DNA from: Rhizobium sp. Root1334
Lineage (GTDB): Bacteria; Pseudomonadota; Alphaproteobacteria; Rhizobiales; Rhizobiaceae
Direction: 5' to 3'
Assembly (NCBI RefSeq): GCF_001426665.1
Contig: NZ_LMEY01000012.1
Span: 564,152-628,151, forward strand
DNA: 64,000 nt
Shown: one piece after another, positions 17,130-25,396 of the stretch
Layout: the number at the start of each line of letters is the position of its first letter
Position numbering within the stretch: position 1 is the stretch's first letter
The notes under the pieces: generated by a model
The model's input: only the letters and a program-made list of their open reading frames with translations
What the model was told of the DNA's origin: nothing
The model's database searches: none
Position numbers and translations under genes: made by a program

Positions 17130-17864
17130 TCACTGGCGGGGGTCGAAAAGGCCAAACAGCAGAAAGCCGAACAGGAAGCCGCCGATATGCGCTTCCCAGG
17201 CAATGCCCCCGGCCCCACCAAAGGCAAAGACGCCAAGGCCGATCAGGAAATTGGTCAGGAACCAGATGCCGGTAAAGACCACGACCGAGCGGTTCGACAG
17301 CGCTTCGCCGACGGTCAGCCGGCGGTTGAGATGGGCGAACTGGCGGCTGATGCGGCCGCTGGGAGAAAAGACGAACCGCGCTGCAGCCCCCATCAGCCCG
17401 GCGACCACGCCGGAGGCGCCAACGACAAAAATCGTTTCGCCCCAATGGAAGGCCACGTGCAGCGCGACCGCGGCGACAGCGGACAGGCACCAGAAAAGCA
17501 TGAAACGCGCCGGACCGATCCGGCGAATGACCGGGGCGCCGAACGCCACCATCCAGAAGCCGTTGAAAATCAGGTGTTCCCAGGAACCATGCAGCAGCGA
17601 ATATGTCAGGGGGCTCCAGAGCCAAGCAAGGTTCTGATCCGAAAACGGGTGATCATATCGTGCCGGCCAGAATGCGAAGTTCATGATCACTGCGCTATCC
17701 ACGGCGGCCGAGAGCATATAGGTGCGCACCACATGAATGATCACAAGCAGCGCCAGCACGGCAACAAGACCTGACGGCAGATTGAACGCCGGTTCGCTGA
17801 CCCGCGTTGCATTGTCTGCTTCCGTGCCCTGCGGCGGCGTTGCACCGTCGGTTTGGTCTGTCAT
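17130..17864 (-). CDS. rhomboid family intramembrane serine protease
   Basis: A 244-residue six-helix membrane protease. After a ~35-residue cytoplasmic N-terminus the first helix is LVAVLALLVIIHVVRTYML. YSLLHGSWEHLIFNGFWM carries the HxxxxHxxxN motif of helix 2, VVGASGVVAGLMGAAARF the GxSG nucleophile, and AHIGGFLFGFLLFGLF the catalytic His of helix 6. Substrates are unknown. I chose the ATG at 17864; a GTG nine bases upstream (17873) is equally possible. Upstream, on the same strand, lies an orphan terminator and candidate sRNA. Confidence 0.9.
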   Translation of the reverse strand: MTDQTDGATPPQGTEADNATRVSEPAFNLPSGLVAVLALLVIIHVVRTYMLSAAVDSAVIMNFAFWPARYDHPFSDQNLAWLWSPLTYSLLHGSWEHLIFNGFWMVAFGAPVIRRIGPARFMLFWCLSAVAAVALHVAFHWGETIFVVGASGVVAGLMGAAARFVFSPSGRISRQFAHLNRRLTVGEALSNRSVVVFTGIWFLTNFLIGLGVFAFGGAGGIAWEAHIGGFLFGFLLFGLFDPRQ

Positions 17865-18034
17865 CCTGCTCACAATTCCTTCCGCCCGCTCATCCTCAAC
17901 CGGGCTCTCCTGCGTCGCTCTATACGATTCACGGCTGCGTCAAAAGCGGCGTGATGCGCGGCACTTGTTCGCACAGCTTGCGGGCGCAGATCAAATCAAA
18001 AGGATTTGCAAATTCGGCCGCAGATCTTCCGGCG

Positions 18035-18068
18035 AAAAAAAGGCCGTCCAGTCAAAAACTGAACGGCC
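18035..18068 (-). terminator. orphan intrinsic terminator on the minus strand
   Basis: GGCCGT-T-CAGT stem with a TTTTG loop closing on ACTG-G-ACGGCC, followed by a run of seven T on the minus strand. There is no T run in the plus direction, so it acts on minus-strand transcripts only. No annotated minus-strand gene lies between it and 18290. Confidence 0.75.
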
Positions 18069-18179
18069 GGTGAGCCCCCAAAAACCCCGAGCCCAAAGTC
18101 AGTGTGCCGAAGGCAACCCTTCGTGAAGTGATGTCCTTTCATGCCATCTGAGCCCGGCGCTTTCAATCTAAACCAAACA
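18035..18179 (-). ncRNA. candidate intergenic small RNA (~145 nt)
   Basis: In the 400-base gap between the divergent rhomboid and PAS genes, the minus strand carries a strong intrinsic terminator: arms at 18058-18068 and 18042-18052 with one mismatch, then seven U (18041-18035). It ends no known gene. A -35 TTGCGA (18214-18209) and -10 TATTAA (18191-18186), 17 bases apart, sit about 145 bases before it. In between is a hairpin CGAAGG-GTTG-CCTTCG (about 18123-18108) and a G-rich single-stranded stretch. No protein frame of merit fits. Alternatively this is a long attenuated leader of the rhomboid gene. Confidence 0.45.
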
Positions 18180-18290
18180 TTAACCTTAATATCGGGCTGG
18201 CACGGATATCGCAACGTACCCCCTAAGGGAGCGTTTTCTCCCGCCGGATGTGCCAAAGCGGCACAAACATGTGTCAAATGGAATGAGAGC

Positions 18291-18935
18291 ATGCGCAGCA
18301 AGACCGCTATCGAGATCTACGCCTATTGGGATGAGTTGCGGGGGCATCGCGAGGTGCCGGCCCGCAGCCAGATCGAGCCTGGTCATATTCGTAATATCCT
18401 GCCGGATCTCTTCATCCTGGAAAAGACACCGCGTGGCGATATCCGCTTCCGGCTTGCCGGCACCCGCATCTGTTCCCTGTTTGCGCGCGAACTGCGTGGC
18501 TCGGCATTCGATGCGCTCTGGCTTGCCGAACAGACCGGCCGTCTTGCCCGCATCGCGGAGGACGTGATGACGCAGAAGACGCCTGTCGTTCTCTCGGCCT
18601 CATCCCTTGCTGGCACGGCCGATCGTCTGCCCACAGAAATCATCCTTTTGCCACTGCTGTCGCCGGATGGAGCCGTAGACCGGATCATCGGCGCATTGGT
18701 GCCGCTGTCGAGACCACTCTGGCTCGAGGCGACGCCCGTCAACTACCTCGACCTTGACGGCATTCGCGTCCTCGATATCGCCAAGACCAACCTGTTCATG
18801 CAGAACCGCCCGGAAAAGCCCCTGCCCGCACCCCGCCAACCGGCCCTCCGTCAGCCAATGGGCGACCATAGTTTTGCCGGCGCGATCCGCCGCGTGCTGC
18901 ATCTTCGGGTGTTCGAGGGCGGCCGAAGGGATTAA
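18291..18935 (+). CDS. PAS domain-containing protein (PAS_5 type)
   Basis: A 214-residue soluble protein with one PAS_5 domain (about residues 5-155): YAYWDELRGHREVPARSQIEP, ILPDLFILE and RFRLAGTRICSLFARELRG are typical of this alphaproteobacterial family. The C-terminus is Pro/Arg-rich and carries no output domain. It probably senses or binds a small ligand, partner unknown. The ATG at 18291 follows GGAATGAGAG; the frame back to 18141 overlaps the candidate promoter region and is not family-like. A PilZ gene follows 90 bases downstream in the same direction. Confidence 0.82.
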   Translation: MRSKTAIEIYAYWDELRGHREVPARSQIEPGHIRNILPDLFILEKTPRGDIRFRLAGTRICSLFARELRGSAFDALWLAEQTGRLARIAEDVMTQKTPVVLSASSLAGTADRLPTEIILLPLLSPDGAVDRIIGALVPLSRPLWLEATPVNYLDLDGIRVLDIAKTNLFMQNRPEKPLPAPRQPALRQPMGDHSFAGAIRRVLHLRVFEGGRRD

Positions 18936-19025
18936 CGCCAGTCAAATACCAAGCAACGCGAGAACCTTCTGTTAACCGGAAGCAGTTAAAGCTGTGGCCT
19001 GGATGGACATCGCACAAGTGTGGTC

Positions 19026-19634
19026 ATGTATTCGTTTCAGCAGTCGCAGACGGCCGGCCCCAAGCAGCACAACGAAGGCGCTTTCCAGCGTGTTTCTGTG
19101 AACCTGACAGGCCGCCTGATGCTTGCCAACCATGACGAATTCGAGTGCACCGCCATCGACATGTCGCCGGGTGACGTGCTGTTCACTTGCGATGCACGGC
19201 CGCGCGCCGGCGAACGCATCATCGCTTATGTCGACCATGTCGGCCGCCTGGAGGGCACGGTTTCGCGCCTTGCCGAAAACGCCTTCGTCATCCAGATCAA
19301 CGCCACCGACCGCAAGCGCGAAAAGCTTGCGGCTCAGCTAACCTGGATTGCCAACAAGCACGAACTGGGACTGCCGGAAGACCGACGCCACGACCGTCTG
19401 GCCCCGCGCAAGACCCGCACGGAAATCACCCTGGAAGACGGCAGCAAATATGTCTGCCGGATCATCGACCTTTCCCTGTCCGGCGCCGCCGTCGACATGG
19501 AGACCCGCCTGCCACTCGGCACGCCCGTTCTGCTCGGCAGCATGAAGGGCCGCGTCGTGCGCCATTTCCAGGAAGGCGTGGCGATCGAATTCCTCGGGAT
19601 TCAGTCGCGCGAGGCTCTGCGCGAGTTTCTTTAA
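19026..19634 (+). CDS. tandem PilZ domain protein
   Basis: A 202-residue protein with two PilZ-type barrels. The second (about 120-200) has the full c-di-GMP signature: RRHDRLAPRK (arginine cluster, RxxxR) and IIDLSLSGAAV (DxSxxG). The first (about 18-100) keeps FQRVSVNL and IDMSPGDVLF, with a single Arg, so it may be structural. c-di-GMP binding is expected but the effector target (motility, polysaccharide) is unknown. The ATG at 19026 is used; a GTG lies six bases upstream. Confidence 0.85.
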   Translation: MYSFQQSQTAGPKQHNEGAFQRVSVNLTGRLMLANHDEFECTAIDMSPGDVLFTCDARPRAGERIIAYVDHVGRLEGTVSRLAENAFVIQINATDRKREKLAAQLTWIANKHELGLPEDRRHDRLAPRKTRTEITLEDGSKYVCRIIDLSLSGAAVDMETRLPLGTPVLLGSMKGRVVRHFQEGVAIEFLGIQSREALREFL

Positions 19635-19938
19635 CGCCGGGACGCTTTCGCTTGAAAGCCATGCGTGATTTTTTGCGCACCACTTCCGGCATATTTCCAG
19701 CAATGAACAAGACAGGTTGAGGCGATAGTCTCGCGCCCCTTTGCTCGTCTTTTCCTTCGCACGAGGCGCGGCTGGCGCTTTTTGCTTCTTCTTGCTCCGA
19801 TTGGTTGCCATACATCGCGCCAGCCTTCCGCATCCGGAAAAGCTCTTCAGCAGCGGTTTCGCAGGCAAAGTCTCGCGGGCGATCGACCTTTTCGAGCACA
19901 ATGTGATCGATGAGCATCCGGTCGGCAGGTGCAACGGA
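19635..19938. other. 304-base region with no convincing gene
   Basis: Between the PilZ stop and the SnoaL-like stop. Open frames here on the minus strand run on into the antisense of the PilZ gene and have no RBS or recognisable family. A basic Lys/Ala-rich reading (19806 down) resembles low-complexity translation. I see no terminator or repeat. Confidence 0.4.
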
Positions 19939-20325
19939 TTAGAGTTGAGCTTCGATCGCCGTCTTGTCGATAACCGACCAGACATTCGCAATCTTCCCGC
20001 CCCGAAATTCGTAGAACACATTCTCGGCAAACGAGATTGTCCTGCCATTGACCGGCAGCCCCAGGAACATCGCTTCCGGCGTACAGTCGAACACCAACCG
20101 GCTTGCGACAAAAGGCGGATCAGCGATGAGCAGATGAACGTTGAACCGGAGATCGGGAATATCCCGGTAATCACCTTCAAGCATTTGGCGATAACCCGCC
20201 AATCCGATCTGCCGGCGGTTGTGGCAAGCCTCATCGGCGACAAATTTTCCCAAGTTCGACCAATCCTGCCCGTTCAGGCAGTCGATATAGTCCCTGTAAA
20301 TATCCGACAGTTCGTTTTTCGTCAC
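19939..20325 (-). CDS. SnoaL-like / ester cyclase family protein
   Basis: A 128-residue cone-shaped alpha+beta barrel protein: YRDYIDCLNGQDWSNLGKFV, YRQMLEGDYRDIPDLRFNVHLLIADPPFVASRL and the closing FYEFRGGKIANVWSVIDK match the ester-cyclase SnoaL family. Members are small cytoplasmic enzymes or ligand-binding proteins; many have no known reaction. The GTG at 20325 follows GAGGCTGG; the upstream frame to 20532 gives cysteine- and aromatic-rich residues unlike the family. It is divergent from the AT-rich promoter region of the transglutaminase-like gene. Confidence 0.75.
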   Translation of the reverse strand: MTKNELSDIYRDYIDCLNGQDWSNLGKFVADEACHNRRQIGLAGYRQMLEGDYRDIPDLRFNVHLLIADPPFVASRLVFDCTPEAMFLGLPVNGRTISFAENVFYEFRGGKIANVWSVIDKTAIEAQL

Positions 20326-20589
20326 GGTGCCAGCCTCGCCTCGCGTTCCATGCGACCCAATATGATACAAATCCGGATGCAGTTCAGTGCCATTTCGATG
20401 ACGAACAAAGTCCGGCCATGATTTTTCGTGCCAGAATATAAAATAAATTTCCGGTCGCTTGCAGCAAATCCAGACCAAAACCGGGGATATTTTTGGTAAA
20501 TCAAGTCTAAACTGATCTCCACCCCTCCCCATCTGACGCCGCGGAATTTCAAATAGCGCATGGGCGACCGCGGGTTCGGAACCGGTGAA

Positions 20590-20800
20590 AATGGAAAAAT
20601 ATGAGCATTTACAGTAACATATATGGTTTCCAGGTTGTTAAGGACAGGCGCATCAAAGTGAGAATAGTTCAAATTTTAAACGTATTTGATTCAAATGTAT
20701 TTCAATATTTATTCAAGTTTATTTTGAATTTTCTACTCATTTCACTTTGTTTTGCACTTTATTTTACTTCCAATTTTCGCGAGCAATAAAAAACTCGATG
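20590..20800. promoter_or_regulatory. AT-rich regulatory region upstream of the transglutaminase-like gene
   Basis: About 200 bases with roughly three-quarters A+T, in sharp contrast to the GC-rich neighbourhood, with phased A/T tracts and repeated TTCAAAT / TTTGATTCAAAT / TTGAATTTT strings. It contains only a 62-codon low-complexity frame (20601-20789) with no RBS. Such islands are typical binding sites of rhizobial Ros/MucR or H-NS-like proteins; this role is inferred, not shown. Confidence 0.45.
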
Positions 20801-20830
20801 TCATTGTCACTCCAGAACGGGGAGACAAGC

Positions 20831-21439
20831 ATGACAACGAAAACATTCCTGAAGGCCGTCATCATCGGCGCGTTTCTTTCTGCAGCAGCGGTGCAGTCGG
20901 CTTTTGCCCTGCCAGCCAACATGATCACCGGCGGCTCCACCAACCCGCCAGTCGGACATTATGAGTTCTGCCGCAGCCTGCCGCAGGAATGCCGCGCCAA
21001 CCCGGACAAGAAGGGACCTCTGGTCCTGACGCGTGAGGGCTGGAAGAAAATTCTCGAGGTCAACTACGACGTCAACGAATCCGTGGCGCCGCTGACCGAC
21101 AAGGAAATCTACGGCGTTGAAGAATACTGGGCCTATCCCGACAAGGTTGGCGATTGCGAAGACTACGTGCTTCTGAAGCGCAAGCGCCTGATCCAGGCCG
21201 GCTTTTCGCCCTCCGACCTGTTGATCACCGTCGTGCTGCAGCCGAATGGCGAAGGCCATGCCGTGCTCACCGTGCGGACCGACCGTGGCGACTTCGTCCT
21301 CGACAACATGCGCAACAAGGTGCTGCTGTGGTCGGAGACCGAATACACCTATCTCAAGCGCCAGTCGGAACAGCATTCCGGGCGCTGGGTCAAACTTCAG
21401 GACGGCCGCACCGTGGCGGTCGGCAGCGTCAGCCAGTAA
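20831..21439 (+). CDS. bacterial transglutaminase-like cysteine peptidase (BTLCP), exported
   Basis: A 202-residue secreted protein. The signal peptide is MTTKTFLKAVIIGAFLSAAA...SAFA with cleavage before LPANM. The Cys-His-Asp triad of the BTLCP family is visible in VGDCEDYVLLKR, GEGHAVLTVRT and DFVLDNM. In other proteobacteria such periplasmic proteases (LapG-like) cleave adhesins under c-di-GMP control. No LapD-like partner is adjacent, though a PilZ protein lies 1.2 kb away. The ATG follows GGGGAGACAAGC. Two hairpins, the second a strong terminator, follow the gene. Confidence 0.88.
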   Translation: MTTKTFLKAVIIGAFLSAAAVQSAFALPANMITGGSTNPPVGHYEFCRSLPQECRANPDKKGPLVLTREGWKKILEVNYDVNESVAPLTDKEIYGVEEYWAYPDKVGDCEDYVLLKRKRLIQAGFSPSDLLITVVLQPNGEGHAVLTVRTDRGDFVLDNMRNKVLLWSETEYTYLKRQSEQHSGRWVKLQDGRTVAVGSVSQ

Positions 21440-21542
21440 GCCAGGCATAGCAGACATACGCAGCCCGGCTCAGGATGCCTGGGCTGCGTATAAAAAGGGC
21501 TTCGGTCAGTCCCCAATCCCCGTCCCAGACCAAGGCCCTGCT

Positions 21543-21576
21543 GGCCGGTTCCGCTGTCCCCGGAACCGGCCTTTTT
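21543..21576 (+). terminator. intrinsic terminator downstream of the BTLCP gene
   Basis: Perfect 10-bp stem GGCCGGTTCC (21543-21552) / GGAACCGGCC (21562-21571), nine-base loop, then five T. A second GC-rich hairpin (GCAGCCC/GGGCTGC, about 21461-21488) lies upstream. Confidence 0.85.
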
Positions 21577-21582
21577 CTATTA

Positions 21583-21915
21583 TCAAAACAGCAGCGGGCC
21601 ATCTAGAAACAGCAACCAGGTACTTTGGGCCACCAGCAGGCCGTAACAGCAGGCCCAGCCAGAGGCAATCACGCCGGCGACGGTGATTTCGACCGGCGAT
21701 AGAGTACCTTCCAGGCGCATCCGCCAGGTGGCTTCAGCAAACAGGGCCGGCCCGGCAAACAGCGCCAAAAACATCGGAAAGGGCCGAAACCGCCCGGTCA
21801 ACGCCCCATCGGTCACCGGCCAGTGCCGGCGCGCGGCGATGCGGCAGATATCCAGCACAAGGAAGGAGACTCCAAAACCGGCAGCAAGCAGAACGGGGAT
21901 CGTTGCAATATTCAT
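21583..21915 (-). CDS. small membrane protein of unknown function, 110 aa
   Basis: I do not recognise a named family with certainty. The protein has three or four hydrophobic segments: IPVLLAAGFGVSFLVLDI (about 5-22), FPMFLALFAGPALFA (about 46-60), VEITVAGVIASGWACCYGLL (about 75-94) and a short tail. It is predicted to be an inner-membrane protein. The start at 21915 has no good RBS. Its stop lies just after the terminator of the converging BTLCP gene. No functional clue from neighbours. Confidence 0.6.
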   Translation of the reverse strand: MNIATIPVLLAAGFGVSFLVLDICRIAARRHWPVTDGALTGRFRPFPMFLALFAGPALFAEATWRMRLEGTLSPVEITVAGVIASGWACCYGLLVAQSTWLLFLDGPLLF

Positions 21916-22056
21916 CGAAAATTAACCATGTTGGGCGAGCGTCAGCCTGTTACTCCCTATCAGCAAATTCCGTGCCGCCCTTTCCTGCTCCATTCCGGCA
22001 CAAGCCAGTCCGGCGACGATACTTCCTGTTAACAATGACAAGACCGCGGACCATTC

Positions 22057-22791
22057 ATGAAAGCCAATTCAGCGACCGCCGGCCAGGATGATCATGCTCC
22101 TTTAATCTCGCCGCGCTTTGTCTACAGGCTGACGGCTGCCGTCATCGGACTGGCAACCTTGACGGCTGCGATCAGCCTTGCCGGCCGCTGGTATGGAGAA
22201 AATCTGGCGCTGGCCGGACATACGACCAGCGCGGAACCTGCCGATATCCTCATCGGGCAGGATCACCTGCGGCTTGCCTCCAATTACATCCGCTTCGAAC
22301 AGCAGCGCATGACCGGCCGGGCCGAACGCGTCGACCTCTACCTGACCTGGCCGGGACTTCAAGGATATACCGACGAGACGCGCGCCCTGTTCAACGATAT
22401 CAACAAGCCGGAATCGCTGCTTTTCCTCGACATTTCCCAGAGCACGATGTCCCGCGACATGTCGGGACGGATCGAGCCAATCTACCAGCATCTTTTCAGC
22501 GGTACGATCCTGCCGGGACCGGCTGGACTGGTGCGTCACGAAATGAAACAAAATTCCGGCTATGGACAGGAAGTCTTTTTTACGGCGAACCGGGATGGCG
22601 ATACGCCCTACGCCGTTCGCTGCATGATGCCGGCAACGCCTGCCCTGTCGACCAGCGCCGATTGCCAGCGCGATATTCACATCGGCCGCGATCTTGTTGT
22701 GCTTTACCGCTTTTCCAGCCAATTGCTGCCACAATGGCAAGCCATCGACACCGCCATCGCAACTTTCCTGAACGATAGGCTCATCCCTTGA
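22057..22791 (+). CDS. membrane-anchored conserved hypothetical protein, 244 aa
   Basis: I do not recognise a family. A single N-terminal membrane helix (RLTAAVIGLATLTAAISLAG, about 25-45) follows a 24-residue cytoplasmic tail, so the remaining ~195 residues should be periplasmic. That part is mixed alpha/beta with two Cys (CMMPATP and ADCQRD) that could form a disulfide. The sequence DHLRLASNYIRFEQQR and QGYTDETRALFNDI are conserved-looking. It stands upstream of dacF but is separated by 198 bases, so co-transcription is uncertain. Confidence 0.65.
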   Translation: MKANSATAGQDDHAPLISPRFVYRLTAAVIGLATLTAAISLAGRWYGENLALAGHTTSAEPADILIGQDHLRLASNYIRFEQQRMTGRAERVDLYLTWPGLQGYTDETRALFNDINKPESLLFLDISQSTMSRDMSGRIEPIYQHLFSGTILPGPAGLVRHEMKQNSGYGQEVFFTANRDGDTPYAVRCMMPATPALSTSADCQRDIHIGRDLVVLYRFSSQLLPQWQAIDTAIATFLNDRLIP

Positions 22792-22989
22792 ATGTCACTG
22801 CCTTACCTTGCCTGAGCTTCACTTGCGAAGTTCAGGGCCAGCGGATCGACTGTACCGAAATGCAAAAGAAGACGTCAGACAGCAGAAACCAATCATTCAT
22901 CATAAACCGATTGGTAACGCTATCCCGATAGAGTTTCGAGAACGGTCGTTTTCGGCAGGCCACGCCCGGACGGCATCTGTGAAAATAGA

Positions 22990-24474
22990 ATGAAGAGTAG
23001 TGTAGTGTCCAAATCCATATTCAACGGCTCCGCTCCATACGCGCCTGCGCTATTCTTCAAGAAAGCGTGCCGGGTTCTGCTGGTATCGCTGGCCGCTACG
23101 TTTACGGCGATCCCCGCCGCCTTTGCCGCGCAATATGCGGGTATCGTCGTTGATGCGAAGACCGGCAAGGTTCTGTATAGCGAAAACGCCGACAGCCTGC
23201 GCTATCCGGCTTCGCTGACCAAGATGATGACGCTCTACCTCACCTTCGAGGCGCTGGAAGCCGGCAAAATCAACGAGAATACGCCCGTTCCGTTCTCGAA
23301 GAACGCATCGGCCGAGCCGCCATCGAAACTCGGCGTGCGCTCCGGCAACTCGATCACCGTCGAGCAGGCCATCCTTTCGATGGTCACACGCTCCGCCAAT
23401 GATTCATCGACCGCACTCGGCGAACTGCTCGGTGGTTCCGAAGAGCGCTTTGCCCGGATCATGACCAACAAGGCGCGTGCGCTCGGCATGACCCGCACCA
23501 CTTATCGCAACGCCAACGGCCTGCCGAACGACGCGCAGATGACGACAGCGCGCGATCAGGCGCGGCTCGGCATGGCGCTTCGCCAGCATTTTCCGCAGTA
23601 TTATTCCTATTTTTCGACCCGCAGCTTCCGCTTCGGCAAGCAGACGATCGGCAATCACAATCGCCTGCTTGGCAATGTCCGCGGTGTCGATGGCATCAAG
23701 ACCGGCTATACGCGGGCTGCCGGCTTTAATCTGGTAACCTCAGCCCAGGCTGACGGCCGCAGCATTGTCGGCGTCGTCATGGGCGGCAAGTCCGGTGGTG
23801 CCCGTGACGCGCAGATGCGCGCCCTCGTGGCCAAATACATGCCGGCAGCGTCGCGCCGCGGCGGTGGCAATCTCGTTGCCGAAACGGCTGATGCACCGAC
23901 CATGCAGACGGCTCAGGCTGTCGCACAGCCGGTCGAAACCGCTGTTGCCGCGACCGGTGGCAGCTTCAACCTCCCGAGCAACGGTCCGGTTCCGGATTTC
24001 CGCTACAGCGGCGAGACCACCAAGAGCATCGAAGTTGCCTATGCAGCGCCGGTCAAGGCCAGCGCCAACCCGCTGCTGACCCAGAAAGTCATGCCGAACA
24101 CGCTGGAAGCGCAGAGCCGCAAGCTCGCCAAGGCGGCTCCGGTTCCGGCTGCCGATGTCGACAACCAGATCACCAATTCGGTTGCCAAGCCCGCCGCTGA
24201 AACAGCTGCCGTTGCCGACAATGTACCGGCCGGCTGGGTAATCCAGATCGGTGCGACACCGGACAAAGCCCAGGCCATGACATTGCTCGATAATGCCAAG
24301 GACAAGGGCGGCAAGGCTCTGCGCGGCGCAACCCCGTTCACGGTGGCATTCGCCAGTGGTGACAGCCAGCTCTACCGGGCACGCTTCGGCGGCTTCTCGG
24401 ACCAGAACAAGGCGGTTTCTGCCTGCAAGACTTTGAAAAGCAAGGGCTTCGCCTGCTGGGCAAGCGCCCAGTAA
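22990..24474 (+). CDS. D-alanyl-D-alanine carboxypeptidase with C-terminal SPOR domain
   Basis: A 494-residue penicillin-binding-protein-type DD-carboxypeptidase (DacF/DacC class, peptidase S11) that trims peptidoglycan pentapeptides. A signal segment (about 25-47) ends in AAFAAQ. Catalytic motifs: SLTK (75-78), SAN (135-137) and KTG (237-239). After the catalytic domain comes a ~125-residue Ala/Pro/Val-rich linker and a SPOR domain (about 412-494, VIQIGATPDKAQAMTLLD to GFACWAS), which binds denuded glycan strands at the septum. This directs the enzyme to the division site. The RBS is weak; the start gives a complete signal peptide. Confidence 0.93.
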   Translation: MKSSVVSKSIFNGSAPYAPALFFKKACRVLLVSLAATFTAIPAAFAAQYAGIVVDAKTGKVLYSENADSLRYPASLTKMMTLYLTFEALEAGKINENTPVPFSKNASAEPPSKLGVRSGNSITVEQAILSMVTRSANDSSTALGELLGGSEERFARIMTNKARALGMTRTTYRNANGLPNDAQMTTARDQARLGMALRQHFPQYYSYFSTRSFRFGKQTIGNHNRLLGNVRGVDGIKTGYTRAAGFNLVTSAQADGRSIVGVVMGGKSGGARDAQMRALVAKYMPAASRRGGGNLVAETADAPTMQTAQAVAQPVETAVAATGGSFNLPSNGPVPDFRYSGETTKSIEVAYAAPVKASANPLLTQKVMPNTLEAQSRKLAKAAPVPAADVDNQITNSVAKPAAETAAVADNVPAGWVIQIGATPDKAQAMTLLDNAKDKGGKALRGATPFTVAFASGDSQLYRARFGGFSDQNKAVSACKTLKSKGFACWASAQ

Positions 24475-24557
24475 CGATATCACACAGTTTCGATCAGCGG
24501 CGTGTTGTGTTTACCGCTGGTCCTCCTCGGATTTGGTTTTGCGTAACGAGGTTAGTT

Positions 24558-24824
24558 ATGGGAATGAATGAGAATGGATCGGGCATGACGCCCGCACCGG
24601 ACAAAAAGCGGAAATCGCCGCGCTCCGGCCTGCACCCCTTGCACGAAGCCGCCATGCGGATCGCCGAACTCGGCAGCCGCCCCCGGTCGAAGACCAAGGA
24701 TCTGGTGACACTGCTTCTGACGCACGGGGCACGGGCATGGCGCTCGACACAGCCAGATGCACAGATCCACGTGCACGTGACCTCGCCCTCGGGACGCTAC
24801 CCGATCCGGCTGCGGATCCGGTAA
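24558..24824 (+). CDS. small basic hypothetical protein, 88 aa
   Basis: No family recognised. The ATG at 24558 follows ACGAGG. The protein is basic (KKRKSPRSG, RSKTKD, RYPIRLRIR) with one likely amphipathic helix (HEAAMRIAELG, KDLVTLLLTHGARAW) and no signal peptide. It ends just before a bidirectional terminator. It lies 83 bases after dacF and could be a third gene of that transcript, or independent. Coding status rests on RBS, length and the terminator position. Confidence 0.55.
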   Translation: MGMNENGSGMTPAPDKKRKSPRSGLHPLHEAAMRIAELGSRPRSKTKDLVTLLLTHGARAWRSTQPDAQIHVHVTSPSGRYPIRLRIR

Positions 24825-24844
24825 AACGGCATGGAATAACGATC

Positions 24845-24868
24845 AAAGCCCGGTTTTGCCGGGCTTTT
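24845..24868. terminator. bidirectional intrinsic terminator
   Basis: AAAGCCCGG (24845-24853) / CCGGGCTTT (24859-24867) with a TTTTG loop and T-rich flanks on both strands, between the converging 88-aa gene and the DUF1489 gene. Confidence 0.85.
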
Positions 24869-24887
24869 CGCATTTTGATGTCAGCTT

Positions 24888-25325
24888 TTAGAGAAGGCCC
24901 AGTTCGGCCAGTTCGCGGCGCAGTTCCAGCGGCAATTCTTCGGCACCGACGCCCAACGCCGCCAGATCGCGCGGCGCCTCATTGTCCTGAAGATAACGCC
25001 AGCCCTGAAAAGCACGACGGGGCTGATAGGCCGTTTCGACGACGTCAGGGCCGAGGATCAGGTTGCAGCGGCCGATCCCCTCGCCGTCGGTGAAGGTTTC
25101 GATGCCGGTCAGCCGCTGGCGGGCCTGCACCTGCCCCTTGATCACCCAATAGAGCGATCCGCCTTCCAGCAATTCTTCGACACGCTTCGGCACCATGCGT
25201 GTCGTATGATAGGAATGTGGTTCGAGACCCGCGGCAACCGCCACGGCTGCCTTGCGCGACACCCATTCGCGAAGGTCATCGATCGATTCTGCGCCGACGC
25301 AGAGCTTGATAAGATGCAAGGCCAT
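24888..25325 (-). CDS. DUF1489 family protein
   Basis: A 145-residue protein matching DUF1489: [21 protein letters not shown] at the start, [31 protein letters not shown] in the middle and [22 protein letters not shown] toward the end. The family is found almost only in alphaproteobacteria and is predicted cytoplasmic; its function is unknown. It lies downstream of sdaA on the same strand, 71 bases away, so it may share the transcript. Confidence 0.88.
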   Translation of the reverse strand: MALHLIKLCVGAESIDDLREWVSRKAAVAVAAGLEPHSYHTTRMVPKRVEELLEGGSLYWVIKGQVQARQRLTGIETFTDGEGIGRCNLILGPDVVETAYQPRRAFQGWRYLQDNEAPRDLAALGVGAEELPLELRRELAELGLL

Positions 25326-25396
25326 GGCCGGAGTTGAATACCCGCACAGCGGTCGCGGTCAAGCCCGTTCTGCCCCGCTCCACAGGTGCGTGCCCG

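Noticed and set aside
16917..17774. 285-codon plus-strand open frame
   Set aside because: Antisense to the rhomboid protease gene.
18965..18990. CtrA box (TTAA-N7-TTAA) upstream of the PilZ gene
   Set aside because: The two TTAA words are ten bases apart, not seven; the same holds for other TTAA pairs in the window.
20601..20789. 62-codon frame in the AT-rich island
   Set aside because: Phe/Asn/Ile-rich translation of AT-rich DNA without RBS; better explained as regulatory DNA.
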